DNA of 64,000 bases from Cheilinus undulatus (lineage: Eukaryota; Chordata; Actinopteri; Labriformes; Labridae): positions 1,419,001 to 1,483,000 of the forward strand of contig NC_054875.1 of the NCBI RefSeq assembly GCF_018320785.1. The letters run 5' to 3'. The position numbers and the translations under genes were made by a program. The notes under the pieces were generated by a model. The model had not been told where the DNA came from and made no database searches. It was given only the letters and a program-made list of their open reading frames with translations. Shown here one piece after another: positions 1 to 10,640 of this stretch. The stretch's first letter is position 1, and each line of letters opens with the position of its first letter.

Positions 1-326
1 ACTGACATCAGTATTCAGAGCCTCTCCAACAACACATGAAGCTGAGGCTCCTTCCATGTGTGATGCTGTAACAGCAACCCTCTGCGGGATGTTTCACCCA
101 TACCCCTCACTGCTCTGTGTCGGGACGGGGTAGATGAAGGCTAGAAGAGACGGGATCAACCCTTGGATTGCCGTGGTGCACATCAGAAAATGGGGCTCCC
201 CAGAAGGTACTGTATAAATCCCACCTGTGGTAAATACAATGGCCTGTGGTGCCTAAAGATACAGTCAGACAAGCATAGGAGACCCAGGCTTTAATGGCAT
301 TCATGGTCAATGTTCTGGCAGCTGGA

Positions 327-370
327 AACCAGCTTTTTAGTTTTGGTCGACCAAAACTAAAAAGCTGGTT
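327..370. repeat. 44-bp perfect palindrome
   Basis: The two 22-bp halves are exact reverse complements with no spacer, centred on GTCGAC. The arms begin AACCAGC and end GCTGGTT. It could form a perfect hairpin or cruciform. The flanking DNA (1-780) otherwise shows no coding region I can support. Confidence 0.9.
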
Positions 371-791
371 AGTCTAGCTTTAGTCCATAAAACGTCCTTA
401 CATTTTTCACATTTGAATTTATCAGCGTCACAAACTCCACCTCCCTCTAACTATGCTTGGCTCCTAGTGCCAGCGTGTGTGTGAAATGGATGCCTGTCTC
501 AATGACTGATTTACACACACAGGGATTTTTTTCACCCAAAATAACTGCCATGTGGCCGAGTCTATCGATGCGTCCGCCGTGCGTATTTGTGCAGACACTT
601 CTGGCTTCATGCCGTTCACACAACGATGCTAACACTAACGCCACTCACAGACAGACAAACACAAGCTAACGTGTTGGTGATGTAGACCTGAGGCTGCTAT
701 CTGCAGAGGAGAAAAGGATTCGACACAGAGCTGAACTTTTCTCCTGCTTTAAGGCTCCTCTCTGACCGTGGCGCATACATGTCTATGAATA

Positions 792-1134
<343 letters not shown>

Positions 1135-1484
1135 CTCAGCGAGCTGCAGAGTGTTAAATCATTTAACATTCCACCTCTATATTTTATCATGATGATACAC
1201 CCTAATGATTCAACCTCAGTATGAGAGCTCATTATAAAACATTTCATACATGGCACGTTGCAGGAAAAATCTGACATCTTTCTCACGCGTTAATTTAACA
1301 CATAATCTACTATTTTAATGAAAAACATTGATCGTTTTTAATATTAAATGGATGTCTACTTTTATGTAGATAAGGTGCTTTTAAGAATGAATCTGGCTAA
1401 AATGATCTACAGAGAGACCAGGAAAGAGTTGATCTCCTATCATGGACTGATAAGAAAAGGATTTAAGCCCTGATGTTTCTATTA

Positions 1485-2440
1485 GGGCCGGGCAATTTAT
1501 CACAAATTAGATTCAATCCCAGTATGGCATGCTGCAATTTCCAAATCGCAGACAGTTTTTTTTAACCTGAAACGTGTCAAAATACCAGTTTGATACAATC
1601 TTTTTTCTTTTTTATGCTTTATACCAGTGTTACTCAACCCTGCTCAACCAAAGAGACAAATAGTTGACAAATATCTTTGAAAGAGCCACAATCTGAGGTG
1701 AAAGCTTGAAGTAGCAATAACAATTAGTTAAAGGTGGCAAAAATGTTGAAAAAGCAAGAAAAATGGTTGAAAAGGGGTGGAAAGGGGAGGAAAAGTGGAA
1801 AAAGGGTAAGAAGGGTCAGAAAGTAGCAGAAATGGGAGAGAAGTGACAAAAAACAAATTACAGTTGGCATAAAATGGTCCAAAAGTGGCAAAACTGTGGC
1901 AAAAAATGAGTGAAAAGTGACTAAAATGGGCAAAAAGCAGACAAGAGTGGAAAAAAATCAGCAAAAAAGAGGAATCAAGTGGTATTTAGTGGCATAAACT
2001 AGATGAAATGGGTGAAAAGTGGGAAAAATGGTGATAAAGGGCAAAAAGTGTCCCTTTTTAAGGTTTTCTGGGGGAATATTTAAAATAATACACAAAGAGC
2101 CAGGCGCTGAGTATCACTGCTTTATACATTATTCAAACCTTCAGGTATCTTTTTTTTTTGGTTAATGCATTTATTTTTCTCCATCTAAATGAGAATAAGA
2201 AGAGAGATGATCATCCCCTTCAATAAAGTCACTGATATCAAATTTGCTCTATGAGCCAAAATCACAGAAAGATATTTTTATTCTAAATGTATCCCTGGTT
2301 TAACTGATCTAATATTGTTCTGTTATAATATAGAAGGATTTCTTGCTGATGTTTGTTGAACAACAGAAAAACTGAGGAACCTAAATAATCACATTTTAAA
2401 TCACAATATTGCAGGAAAAAACTGCCGTTAGATTATTGTT
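1485..2440. mobile_element. probable hAT-like MITE, split by a second insertion
   Basis: The segment begins with a GGGCCGGGCAATTTAT-type terminus that is widespread in fish hAT-like MITEs; a similar GGGCTGGGCAATTATGAC start occurs at 25,798. Its body resumes after the nested element at 1,625-2,119 and fades near 2,440 in AATCACAATATTGCAGG. I cannot define its right end exactly. Confidence 0.4.
1625..2119 (-). mobile_element. hAT-type MITE with perfect 8-bp target duplication
   Basis: A 495-bp element with imperfect terminal inverted repeats: CAGTGTTACTCAACC on the left and the complement of CAGTGATACTCAGCG on the right. It is flanked on both sides by the same 8 bp, CTTTATAC (1,617-1,624 and 2,120-2,127), the target-duplication length of hAT transposases. 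The interior is a degenerate tandem array with a core like TGGCAAAAATG on the plus strand. Related arrays occur at 19.2, 37.4, 55.5 and 60.3 kb. Confidence 0.88.
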
Positions 2441-2879
2441 GTAAATGGTTCAGCTCTGACGTTTCTAACAGTGTGATTTCTCTTTAATGGGCTGTTTAAC
2501 TCGTGCAGGTAGAAGTCCTTCAGGAGACCTGACTGTGATTAGACTCATAAAGCATGAGAACAGAGCATGTGTGTTGTCTCATCCCAGATGTTCAAGCTTT
2601 CTGCCTTTTTATATGAAACTGCAAACATTGTTAATGTCTGCTTTAACACTTGAGGATAAATGCTTGTGAGTTAGAATCACAGTTTACTTTTACATTTCAA
2701 AGGACTGTAAATCCTTTAAGTGTAAACCTAGATTATACTAAACAGGATTTCCAGACATCAACATTTCTGCTAGCTAAAACTGAGAGTGGCTTGTAAATTG
2801 AATGAATGAATGAACGGTGAAATTCACTTTAACACTGATTATTTATCATTATAGTTAAAGTCACTTGTAATGATATTTG

Positions 2880-3490
2880 GGGTTGGAGAGGTGATGCCAT
2901 GGCGCTGCCATGTGGATGTAGCGACCACAGGTGATGAAGTAGGTGCTGAGGGGAGTCGAACATCTGCTCAGGAGTTTTAAAGATGAGAGGGAGCATCGCT
3001 GCAGTCCTCCACTGATCTGGGCTTTCTGGAGGACAGGAGAGATGAAGAACTTCCTCAGTGAGAAACACATGAAAACCTGACTGGGAGGTTAACAAAAATC
3101 ACTGAAAGCCGTTTCTCAGGATCTCTGGAGCTCAGTCAGAGGCACCATCAGGTTCTTGGTCTCCTCTCTCTCCAAGGTCCTTCTCCTCGATGGTGACCAG
3201 CTCTAGAAGAGTCCTGGTTGGTCCAGACTTCTTCATGTGAGGATTCTGGAGGCCCCTGTTCTCTCTGGAACCTTCAGAGCAGCAGAAATGTTTCTGTAGT
3301 CTTCCTCAGATCTGTGCCTGTCAACAATCCTGTCTCTGAGCTCTGCAGCTCCTCTGACCTTTGACCTCATGGCTTGGTTTCTGCTCTGATATCATTGTCA
3401 AAATGTTTCTTCCGTTTTCACTTTGTCCTGATGGGGTACTGAGTGTAGATTAATGACAATAAAATGAATTCAATCTGCTGTTTCAGGGTG
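2880..3490. mobile_element. Tc1-like DNA transposon remnant
   Basis: The segment resembles the well-known fish Tc1-like 3' region. Recognisable pieces are TTTTCACTTTGTCCTGATGG, GGGGTACTGAGTGTAGATTA and CTCATGGCTTGGTTTCTGCT, plus the block around AAGGTCCTTCTCC and GAAGAGTCCTGGTTG. No intact transposase frame remains. It lies directly downstream of the last recognisable exon of TNFRSF copy 1, where exons 7-8 would be expected. Confidence 0.65.
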
Positions 3491-3563
3491 AAACATAAGT
3501 AAACTGAAAACAGTGATTTAGGTCTGAATATATTCTAAATGAGCTGTAGATGCTGAAACTTAC

Positions 3564-6500
3564 CGTTGGAGTCCGAGATAAGATAGTCCTCCACAATCTT
3601 TGTAAATAGTGAACTGTGGCCAAAACTACAACAACGATTTGAATTATCCCCAAAAAAGCTAAAAAAAGTATGAAAAATATTACAAATGAGTGTAGAAATT
3701 CACACTGAGCATCTTCTGCCTCGGTTCCTGGTTTTAGGTGCTGCTGTAGATTCATGAGTTTACATCTGCAACGACAGAGACAGCAGACACAGACCTCCAG
3801 CTTAGCTCCTCAAACACAGACTATTTACAAAAATCACCTGAATACCAGAGTCAGTAAATCCTAGACAAAGACAGGAACTGACCCTGTGGTTTTAGTTAGA
3901 ATTAAAGCAGAGACAGAGACCAGCCTGAATCCAGCTGGGTCCACGTGAGACCAGAAGCTTCACTCACTGTGTATGAGGCCGACAAGACGTAAACGTCCCA
4001 TCTGAGAACGTCCCAGCAGAGCACCTAGAGCAGACCGTGTCTGAGGATGAAGTTCCTGAAAAAAATAAAACAGACAATAAAACTGTTAAATAAATGAGAT
4101 AGTAGAAAATAAATAAAACAGACAATAAAACTGTTAAATAAATGAGATAGCAGAAAATAAATAAAACAGACAATAAAACTGTTAAATAAATGAGATAGTA
4201 GAAAATAAATAAAACAGACAATAAAACTGTTAAATAAATGAGATAGTAGAAAATAAATAAAACAGACAATAAAACTGTTAAATAAATGAGATAGCAGAAA
4301 ATAAATAAAACAGACAATAAAACTGTTAAATAAATGAGATAGTAGAAAATAAATAAAACAGACAATAAAACTGTTAAATAAATGAGATAGCAGAAAATAA
4401 ATAAAACAGACAATAAAACTGTTAAATAAATGAGATAGTAGAAAATAAATAAAACAGACAATAAAACTGTTAAATAAATGAGATAGCAGAAAATAAATAA
4501 AACAGACAATAAAACTGTTAAATAAATGAGATAGCAGAAAATAAATAAAACAGACAATAAAACTGTTAAATAAATGAGATAGCAGAAAATAAATAAAACA
4601 GACAATAAAACTGTTAAATAAATGAGATAGTAGAAAATAAATAAAACAGACAATAAAACTGTTAAATAAATGAGATAGCAGAAAATAAATAAAACAGACA
4701 ATAAAACTGTTAAATAAATGAGATAGTAGAAAATAAATAAAACAGACAATAAAACTGTTAAATAAATGAGATAGCAGAAAATAAATAAAACAGACAATAA
4801 AACTGTTAAATAAATGAGATAGCAGAAAATAAATAAAACAGACAATAAAACTGTTAAATAAATGAGATAGCAGAAAATAAATAAAACAGACAATAAAACT
4901 GTTAAATAAATGAGATAGTAGAAAATAAATAAAACAGACAATAAAACTGTTAAATAAATGAGATAGTAGAAAATAAATACAACAGACAATAAAACTGTTA
5001 AATAAATGAGATAGTAGAAAATAAATACAACAGACAATAAAACTGTTAAATAAATGAGATAGTAGAAAATAAATAAAACAGACAATAAAACTGTTAAATA
5101 AATGAGATAGTAGAAAATAAATACAACAGACAATAAAACTGTTAAATAAATGAGATAGTAGAAAATAAATAAAACAGACAATAAAACTGTTAAATAAATG
5201 AGATAGTAGAAAATAAATAAAACAGACAATAAAACTGTTAAATAAATGAGATAGCAGAAAATAAATAAAACAGACAATAAAACTGTTAAATAAATGAGAT
5301 AGTAGAAAATAAATAAAACAGACAATAAAACTGTTAAATAAATGAGATAGTAGAAAATAAATAAAACAGACAATAAAACTGTTAAATAAATGAGATAGTA
5401 GAAAATAAATACAACAGACAATAAAACTGTTAAATAAATGAGATAGTAGAAAATAAATAAAACAGACAATAAAACTGTTAAATAAATGAGATAGTAGAAA
5501 ATAAATAAAACAGACAATAAAACTGTTAAATAAATGAGATAGTAGAAAATAAATAAAACAGACAATAAAACTGTTAAATAAATGAGATAGTAGAAAATAA
5601 ATACAACAGACAATAAAACTGTTAAATAAATGAGATAGTAGAAAATAAATACAACAGACAATAAAACTGTTAAATAAATGAGATAGTAGAAAATAAATAA
5701 AACAGACAATAAAACTGTTAAATAAATGAGATAGCAGAAAATAAATACAACAGACAATAAAACTGTTAAATAAATGAGATAGTAGAAAATAAATAAAACA
5801 GACAATAAAACTGTTAAATAAATGAGATAGCAGAAAATAAATAAAACAGACCATAAAACTGTTAAATAAATGAGATAGTAGAAAATAAATAAAACAGACA
5901 ATAAAACTGTTAAATAAATGAGATAGCAGAAAATAAATAAAACAGACAATAAAACTGTTAAATAAATGAGATAGCAGAAAATAAATAAAACAGACAATAA
6001 AACTGTTAAATAAATGAGATAGCAGAAAATAAATAAAACAGACAATAAAACTGTTAAATAAATGAGATAGTAGAAAATAAATACAACAGACAATAAAACT
6101 GTTAAATAAATGAGATAGTAGAAAATAAATACAACACACAATAAAACTGTTAAATAAATGAGATAGTAGAAAATAAATAAAACAGACAATAAAACTGTTA
6201 AATAAATGAGATAGCAGAAAATAAATACAACACACAATAAAACTGTTAAATAAATGAGATAGTAGAAAATAAATAAAACAGACAATAAAACTGTTAAATA
6301 AATGAGATAGCAGAAAATAAATAAAACAGACAATAAAACTGTTAAATAAATGAGATAGTAGAAAATAAATAAAACAGACAATAAAACTGTTAAATAAATG
6401 AGATAGTAGAAAATAAATAAAACAGACAATAAAACTGTTAAATAAATGAGATAGTAGAAAATAAATAAAACAGACAATAAAACTGTTAAATAAATGAGAT

Positions 6501-8858
6501 AGTAGAAAATAAATAAAACAGACAATAAAACTGTTAAATAAATGAGATAGCAGAAAATAAATAAAACAGACAATAAAACTGTTAAATAAATGAGATAGTA
6601 GAAAATAAATAAAACAGACAATAAAACTGTTAAATAAATGAGATAGCAGAAAATAAATAAAACAGACAATAAAACTGTTAAATAAATGAGATAGTAGAAA
6701 ATAAATAAAACAGACAATAAAACTGTTAAATAAATGAGATAGTAGAAAATAAATAAAACAGACAATAAAACTGTTAAATAAATGAGATAGTAGAAAATAA
6801 ATAAAACAGACAATAAAACTGTTAAATAAATGAGATAGTAGAAAATAAATAAAACAGACAATAAAACTGTTAAATAAATGAGATAGTAGAAAATAAATAC
6901 AACACACAATAAAACTGTTAAATAAATGAGATAGTAGAAAATAAATAAAACAGACAATAAAACTGTTAAATAAATGAGATAGCAGAAAATAAATAAAACA
7001 GACAATAAAACTGTTAAATAAATGAGATAGTAGAAAATAAATAAAACAGACAATAAAACTGTTAAATAAATGAGATAGCAGAAAATAAATAAAACAGACA
7101 ATAAAACTGTTAAATAAATGAGATAGTAGAAAATAAATACAACACACAATAAAACTGTTAAATAAATGAGATAGTAGAAAATAAATAAAACAGACAATAA
7201 AACTGTTAAATAAATGAGATAGTAGAAAATAAATAAAACAGACAATAAAACTGTTAAATAAATGAGATAGTAGAAAATAAATAAAACAGACAATAAAACT
7301 GTTAAATAAATGAGATAGTAGAAAATAAATAAAACAGACAATAAAACTGTTAAATAAATGAGATAGTAGAAATTTCCTCCACAAATTAAATGATCATAGA
7401 CTGTGTCTATGTGTTACAAATTTTTAAGAAAAATCTTAAATAGCACCTGTCTCTCTGATGTATTCTCCTGGTTCACAGCTTCTGTGTTTCTGTGCTTCCC
7501 AACAGCTGCCTCCTGCAAACTTTATGCAGTAAAATCCCTCCAGAGGTTCACAGACTGTGTTTGAGTTCCTCCTACATGGAGTCTTTATCTTCAGACCAGA
7601 ACCTGTCAGCACAATCAGAGGATAGACCTGGATATAATACACTACTGATCATCCTAACAGCAGATACAACAGCATGAACAGATACCAGTAGATGATGGTT
7701 TTATTCACTTTAATGCTGACATTGAAACTCCTAACTGCAGATTCAGAGATTTTTATTAGACAGACTGAGCTGTTTTTATGGTCAGACATTCTACACTGAG
7801 TAAATATTACACCTAAAGAACTACTGATAGAAACCTACCTGTGTCACAGGTTGAACAGTCATAGCACCATGGTAGATTAGTGTGATGGTCCATGAAGGTT
7901 CCCTCAGTGCAGGATGAACAGCTAGTACTAGTGGAGTCAGTGCAGACTTCATCAACATGGCTCCCTGTTAGAACCAAAATGAGACAGTAGTGAATGTTAA
8001 AGATGTGTGTATGGTTTCATCCATGATCATATTGATTATTAGTGTTGTTCTCATTGTTCTCTGAGAGCTCCTCAGAGATGGGCACAAGATTCTCAGGATG
8101 CTTTTCTGAGCATAACACCTGCACCAGTTATTCTAATGATAATGAAATCAAAGGGACTGCTCTCTGATCCCAACATAAATATCAAAAAAAAAAAAAAATA
8201 GATTTTTTATTTCATTTATTTTCATAAACAAAAACAAGAAAACGAGACGTTTCTTCAATATTTGATTTAGTTTTAATAAAAGATAAATAAAAGGAGACAT
8301 TTTATGTATCAGTTATTCAGTTATCAAACATGGACTAAAGGAATGATCCACAGATTGACTGTCTTCAATCAAACTGCTCTCCATTGATTCTATTATTACT
8401 GAACAGTAAACCAGTGTGTTGGATTCATGGATCAACTCCTCATGATAAAGGCTAAAACAGATGTGAGCTTCTAGCAAAGCAGGATCAGTGTGAAGCAGAA
8501 AAACCACTTTACCATCTCTAACATCATCATTCTCTGGAAACCTTCAGGTGGATCTTACCTGGAGGACACAGAGGACAGCACCTGTTGTTGATCCAAAACT
8601 CAGTAGATCCACAGGTGAGAGTCTGAGCTGAGGAGACGATCATCAGGAGAATCTGGAGAGAAAGATTTTAGAGTGAGTGAATCCTGCTGAGAACAGAGAG
8701 CTTTAATCAGACTGAACTACAGAGAAACTAGATTTAGCTCTGATTTATGGGGAGTTCAGTCAGGAAGGTAGAGTCCTAGAGAGCAGAGAAACTAACAATC
8801 ATTGACTGATCAAATCTCTTACCACCACAGTTACAGCTGATCCTGGTTTCAGAGACAT
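3564..8858 (-). CDS. tnfrsf14-like: TNFRSF14 (HVEM)-like receptor, copy 1 (3' end unresolved)
   Basis: Type I membrane receptor of the TNF-receptor superfamily, expected to bind a TNF/LIGHT- or Ig-family ligand at the cell surface (family knowledge). Minus-strand exons: 8858-8823, 8652-8559, 7964-7839, 7602-7447, 4055-3968, 3765-3564. Splice phases are 0,1,1,1,2,0, and the six exons give 234 codons. Residues 1-22 form a signal peptide. Cysteine-rich domains span about residues 26-188. A hydrophobic helix lies at about 194-218, followed by a basic juxtamembrane stretch (HYLQRLWRTIL). Exons 1-4 equal copy 2 apart from residue 137 (Thr for Arg). Exons 5-6 are diverged. Intron 4 carries a 3.3 kb minisatellite. 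The exon 4 donor (CAG|GTGCTA) is weak. No exons matching copy 2 exons 7-8 are visible; reading through the exon 6 donor adds 24 residues and stops at 3,483. It may be a functional paralog or a decaying one. Confidence 0.78.
4063..7372 (-). repeat. 48-bp minisatellite, about 69 units, in intron 4 of TNFRSF copy 1
   Basis: AT-rich tandem array of 48-bp units, almost homogeneous, with a few recurring single-base variants (TAG/CAG in ATAGTAG, AAAAC/ACAAC, GACAAT/CACAAT). The period is 3 x 16, so two frames on the minus strand stay open for over 1,100 codons and encode VLFIFYYLIYLTVLLS repeats. I treat this as non-coding. Each unit on the gene strand contains CATTTATTTAACAG, which resembles a 3' splice site. 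The last unit runs directly into the exon 5 acceptor. Confidence 0.97.
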
Positions 8859-10418
8859 TTTGGACAGAAGGATCTCAGGATTCATTCTTCTTCATGGCAT
8901 AAAGGAGCTGAGATTGAGAAAGAAGAAAAATGAAGACTCTACTGTATTAAAGATCCATGAATGGTTGTTCATTCTGCACATTTAGTGTCTTCATGCTCCA
9001 ATAAAGCAGGATTAAAGCAGCAGAGCAGACTAGAGTCTGCAGAAAGGAAGAGCAAACAGCAGAAAGTCAGAACATTTTCACAGTAAACCTGATTTACAGA
9101 GGAGGTTGAATCATTGTGATAGCACCTGTAGCTAGCTGCAGTCAACATTAGCCCCCCCCCTTCAAGGAGAACCAACCACAGCAGCATGGCTACCACATGG
9201 ATCTGGACTGAGCTCTAAGAAGTGTACAGTGTTGTCAGCTGTTAGGGATGGGTTTGGGTCTGCAGCTCCTGACCATGAATACACCACAGCCTGCTGCTAC
9301 ATTAGTTTGAGTTTCAAAACAGGAAGCTGCAGGACAAACTAGTTTAACATCTCAGTCAGAGACATGCAGCAGAGTGGAGGAATGACAAGAGTGCTACAGG
9401 GCTGTATGTTAGCTGTTTTAGCTCATAGCACTGGTGCTACAGAGGTCCACAATCCTGTAGCACAGAACAGAAACCTGTAGCACAATGTAGAAAATGTTTG
9501 TTACATCTCTAAAACCAACATGGAACCAAAATATATGTTAGTGAGTGAATGTACTTGATAAACAAAACCACAACAGACTAAAATAGCTCTCAGTTAATGT
9601 CTATGTCTAACAGCCAATCACTGCTAAACACACACAGGTATTGTCTTGTTAAGCACACAGCAGCAGCTCCAATAGTAGAGAAGGGAAAATGCATGGTTTT
9701 CTCTCTTTAATCAGAAGTTAGTGCAGACTGAGGGCTCTGTCCCTCACTGACAGTTCACTCACTGTGACCATCCATGGAGAGGAGGAGGAGGAAGCTAGCA
9801 GATCCTGGTTTTTAACATCCTCTAGTCTACCTGCCTTCAGAAAAACTTGGATTAAAGCAGCTCTCCTCTTAAACATAACCTCCACCTGTTCTAGAGCCTT
9901 CCTCACCTGTTAGAGCTGCTGCAGGTCACTCTCTCACCATCCTATCAGCTGTGGAGCGTGGCTGCTCACTCTCCAGACACGCTGAACTGTGATTTTATCC
10001 TTCTGTTGTTGGTTTGGATGTAAAAAAGTCTGTTTTTAAGTCTACTGATATGGGCCTATGGGTCTGGAATAAAGTGTAGAGTAATCACTGATCAATGATC
10101 CTGCAGAGAACTCTGACCATGTTAAACCAACAGACTGGACTAGAAGAGGATCAGAGGATCTACTTTCTCTGGATGGAAACCTTCCTGTCTGTAGTCCTCA
10201 GTCAGGTTTAGCTCCAGAACCGGATCAGTCCAGTCTTCTTCTTCTATTCTGCATTAAGGTTGTCCTGGATCCAAGAGAATAATTCCATTTAACTGTAGGA
10301 AAGATTCAGGACCAAGAAGACGTCACCATTACCATAATTCAGAGTCAGAACCTGATTATCTACCACTTTTCTGGAACATGACTGACTTCCTCTGAGAGAG
10401 TTTCAGCATTAAGACCAA
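7448..10418 (-). repeat. Left arm of ~2.97 kb near-identical inverted repeat
   Basis: Pairs with 22,803-25,777 in reverse complement. Paired coordinates sum to 33,221 at the outer part and 33,225 at the exon 4 end, so only about 4 bp of indels separate the arms, including a poly-A length difference near 8,175. Substitutions are rare (one Ser/Phe-type change near 9,110). The arm contains ~1.5 kb upstream of the start codon and exons 1-4 of TNFRSF copy 1. It ends abruptly 2 bp inside the exon 4 end on one side and at a diverged upstream region on the other. Confidence 0.95.
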
Positions 10419-10429
10419 AATAAACCACT

Positions 10430-10615
10430 TTAACTACGTTTAAGGTTTACTAGAGAACTAGATTAGAGAGAATAGGAAGGAGCAAAAACACTTAAATGCC
10501 TTGTAGAAAGAGGAGGACTCTTCGTCTGTATGAGGGCGTTTCCTTTCACTTCCACAATAAGAGCTGACTGTTAACCCTGGTGGAGGATGACTAACCCTGG
10601 TGATATCTGTGGTCA
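10430..10615 (-). promoter_or_regulatory. Distal upstream region of TNFRSF copy 1 (older homology)
   Basis: This stretch matches 62,040-62,200 (copy 3) and, with gaps, 22,690-22,803 (copy 2), all upstream of the near-identical arm. Shared landmarks are AACTACGTTTAAGGTTTACT and CACTTCCACAATAAGAGC. Its homology outside the near-identical arm shows that the duplication is older than the sequence homogenisation. Confidence 0.6.
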
Positions 10616-10640
10616 ATGCTCTAAAACGGTGGTCCCCCTC

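Noticed and set aside
4063-7372. CRISPR-like array
   Set aside because: Units abut without unique spacers, and the setting is a vertebrate intron.
3964-7384. Two giant minus-strand ORFs of >1,100 codons with 16-residue hydrophobic repeats
   Set aside because: They are the 48-bp intronic minisatellite read in open frames; only the last ~29 codons of the first are a real exon (exon 5 of receptor copy 1). No start signal, signal peptide or family supports a standalone protein.
9718-9906. 62-codon frame identical at 9,718-9,906 (minus) and 23,315-23,503 (plus)
   Set aside because: Identity is due to the inverted repeat; the frame starts at a splice donor (GTGAGG), lies in the presumed first intron and has no ATG start.
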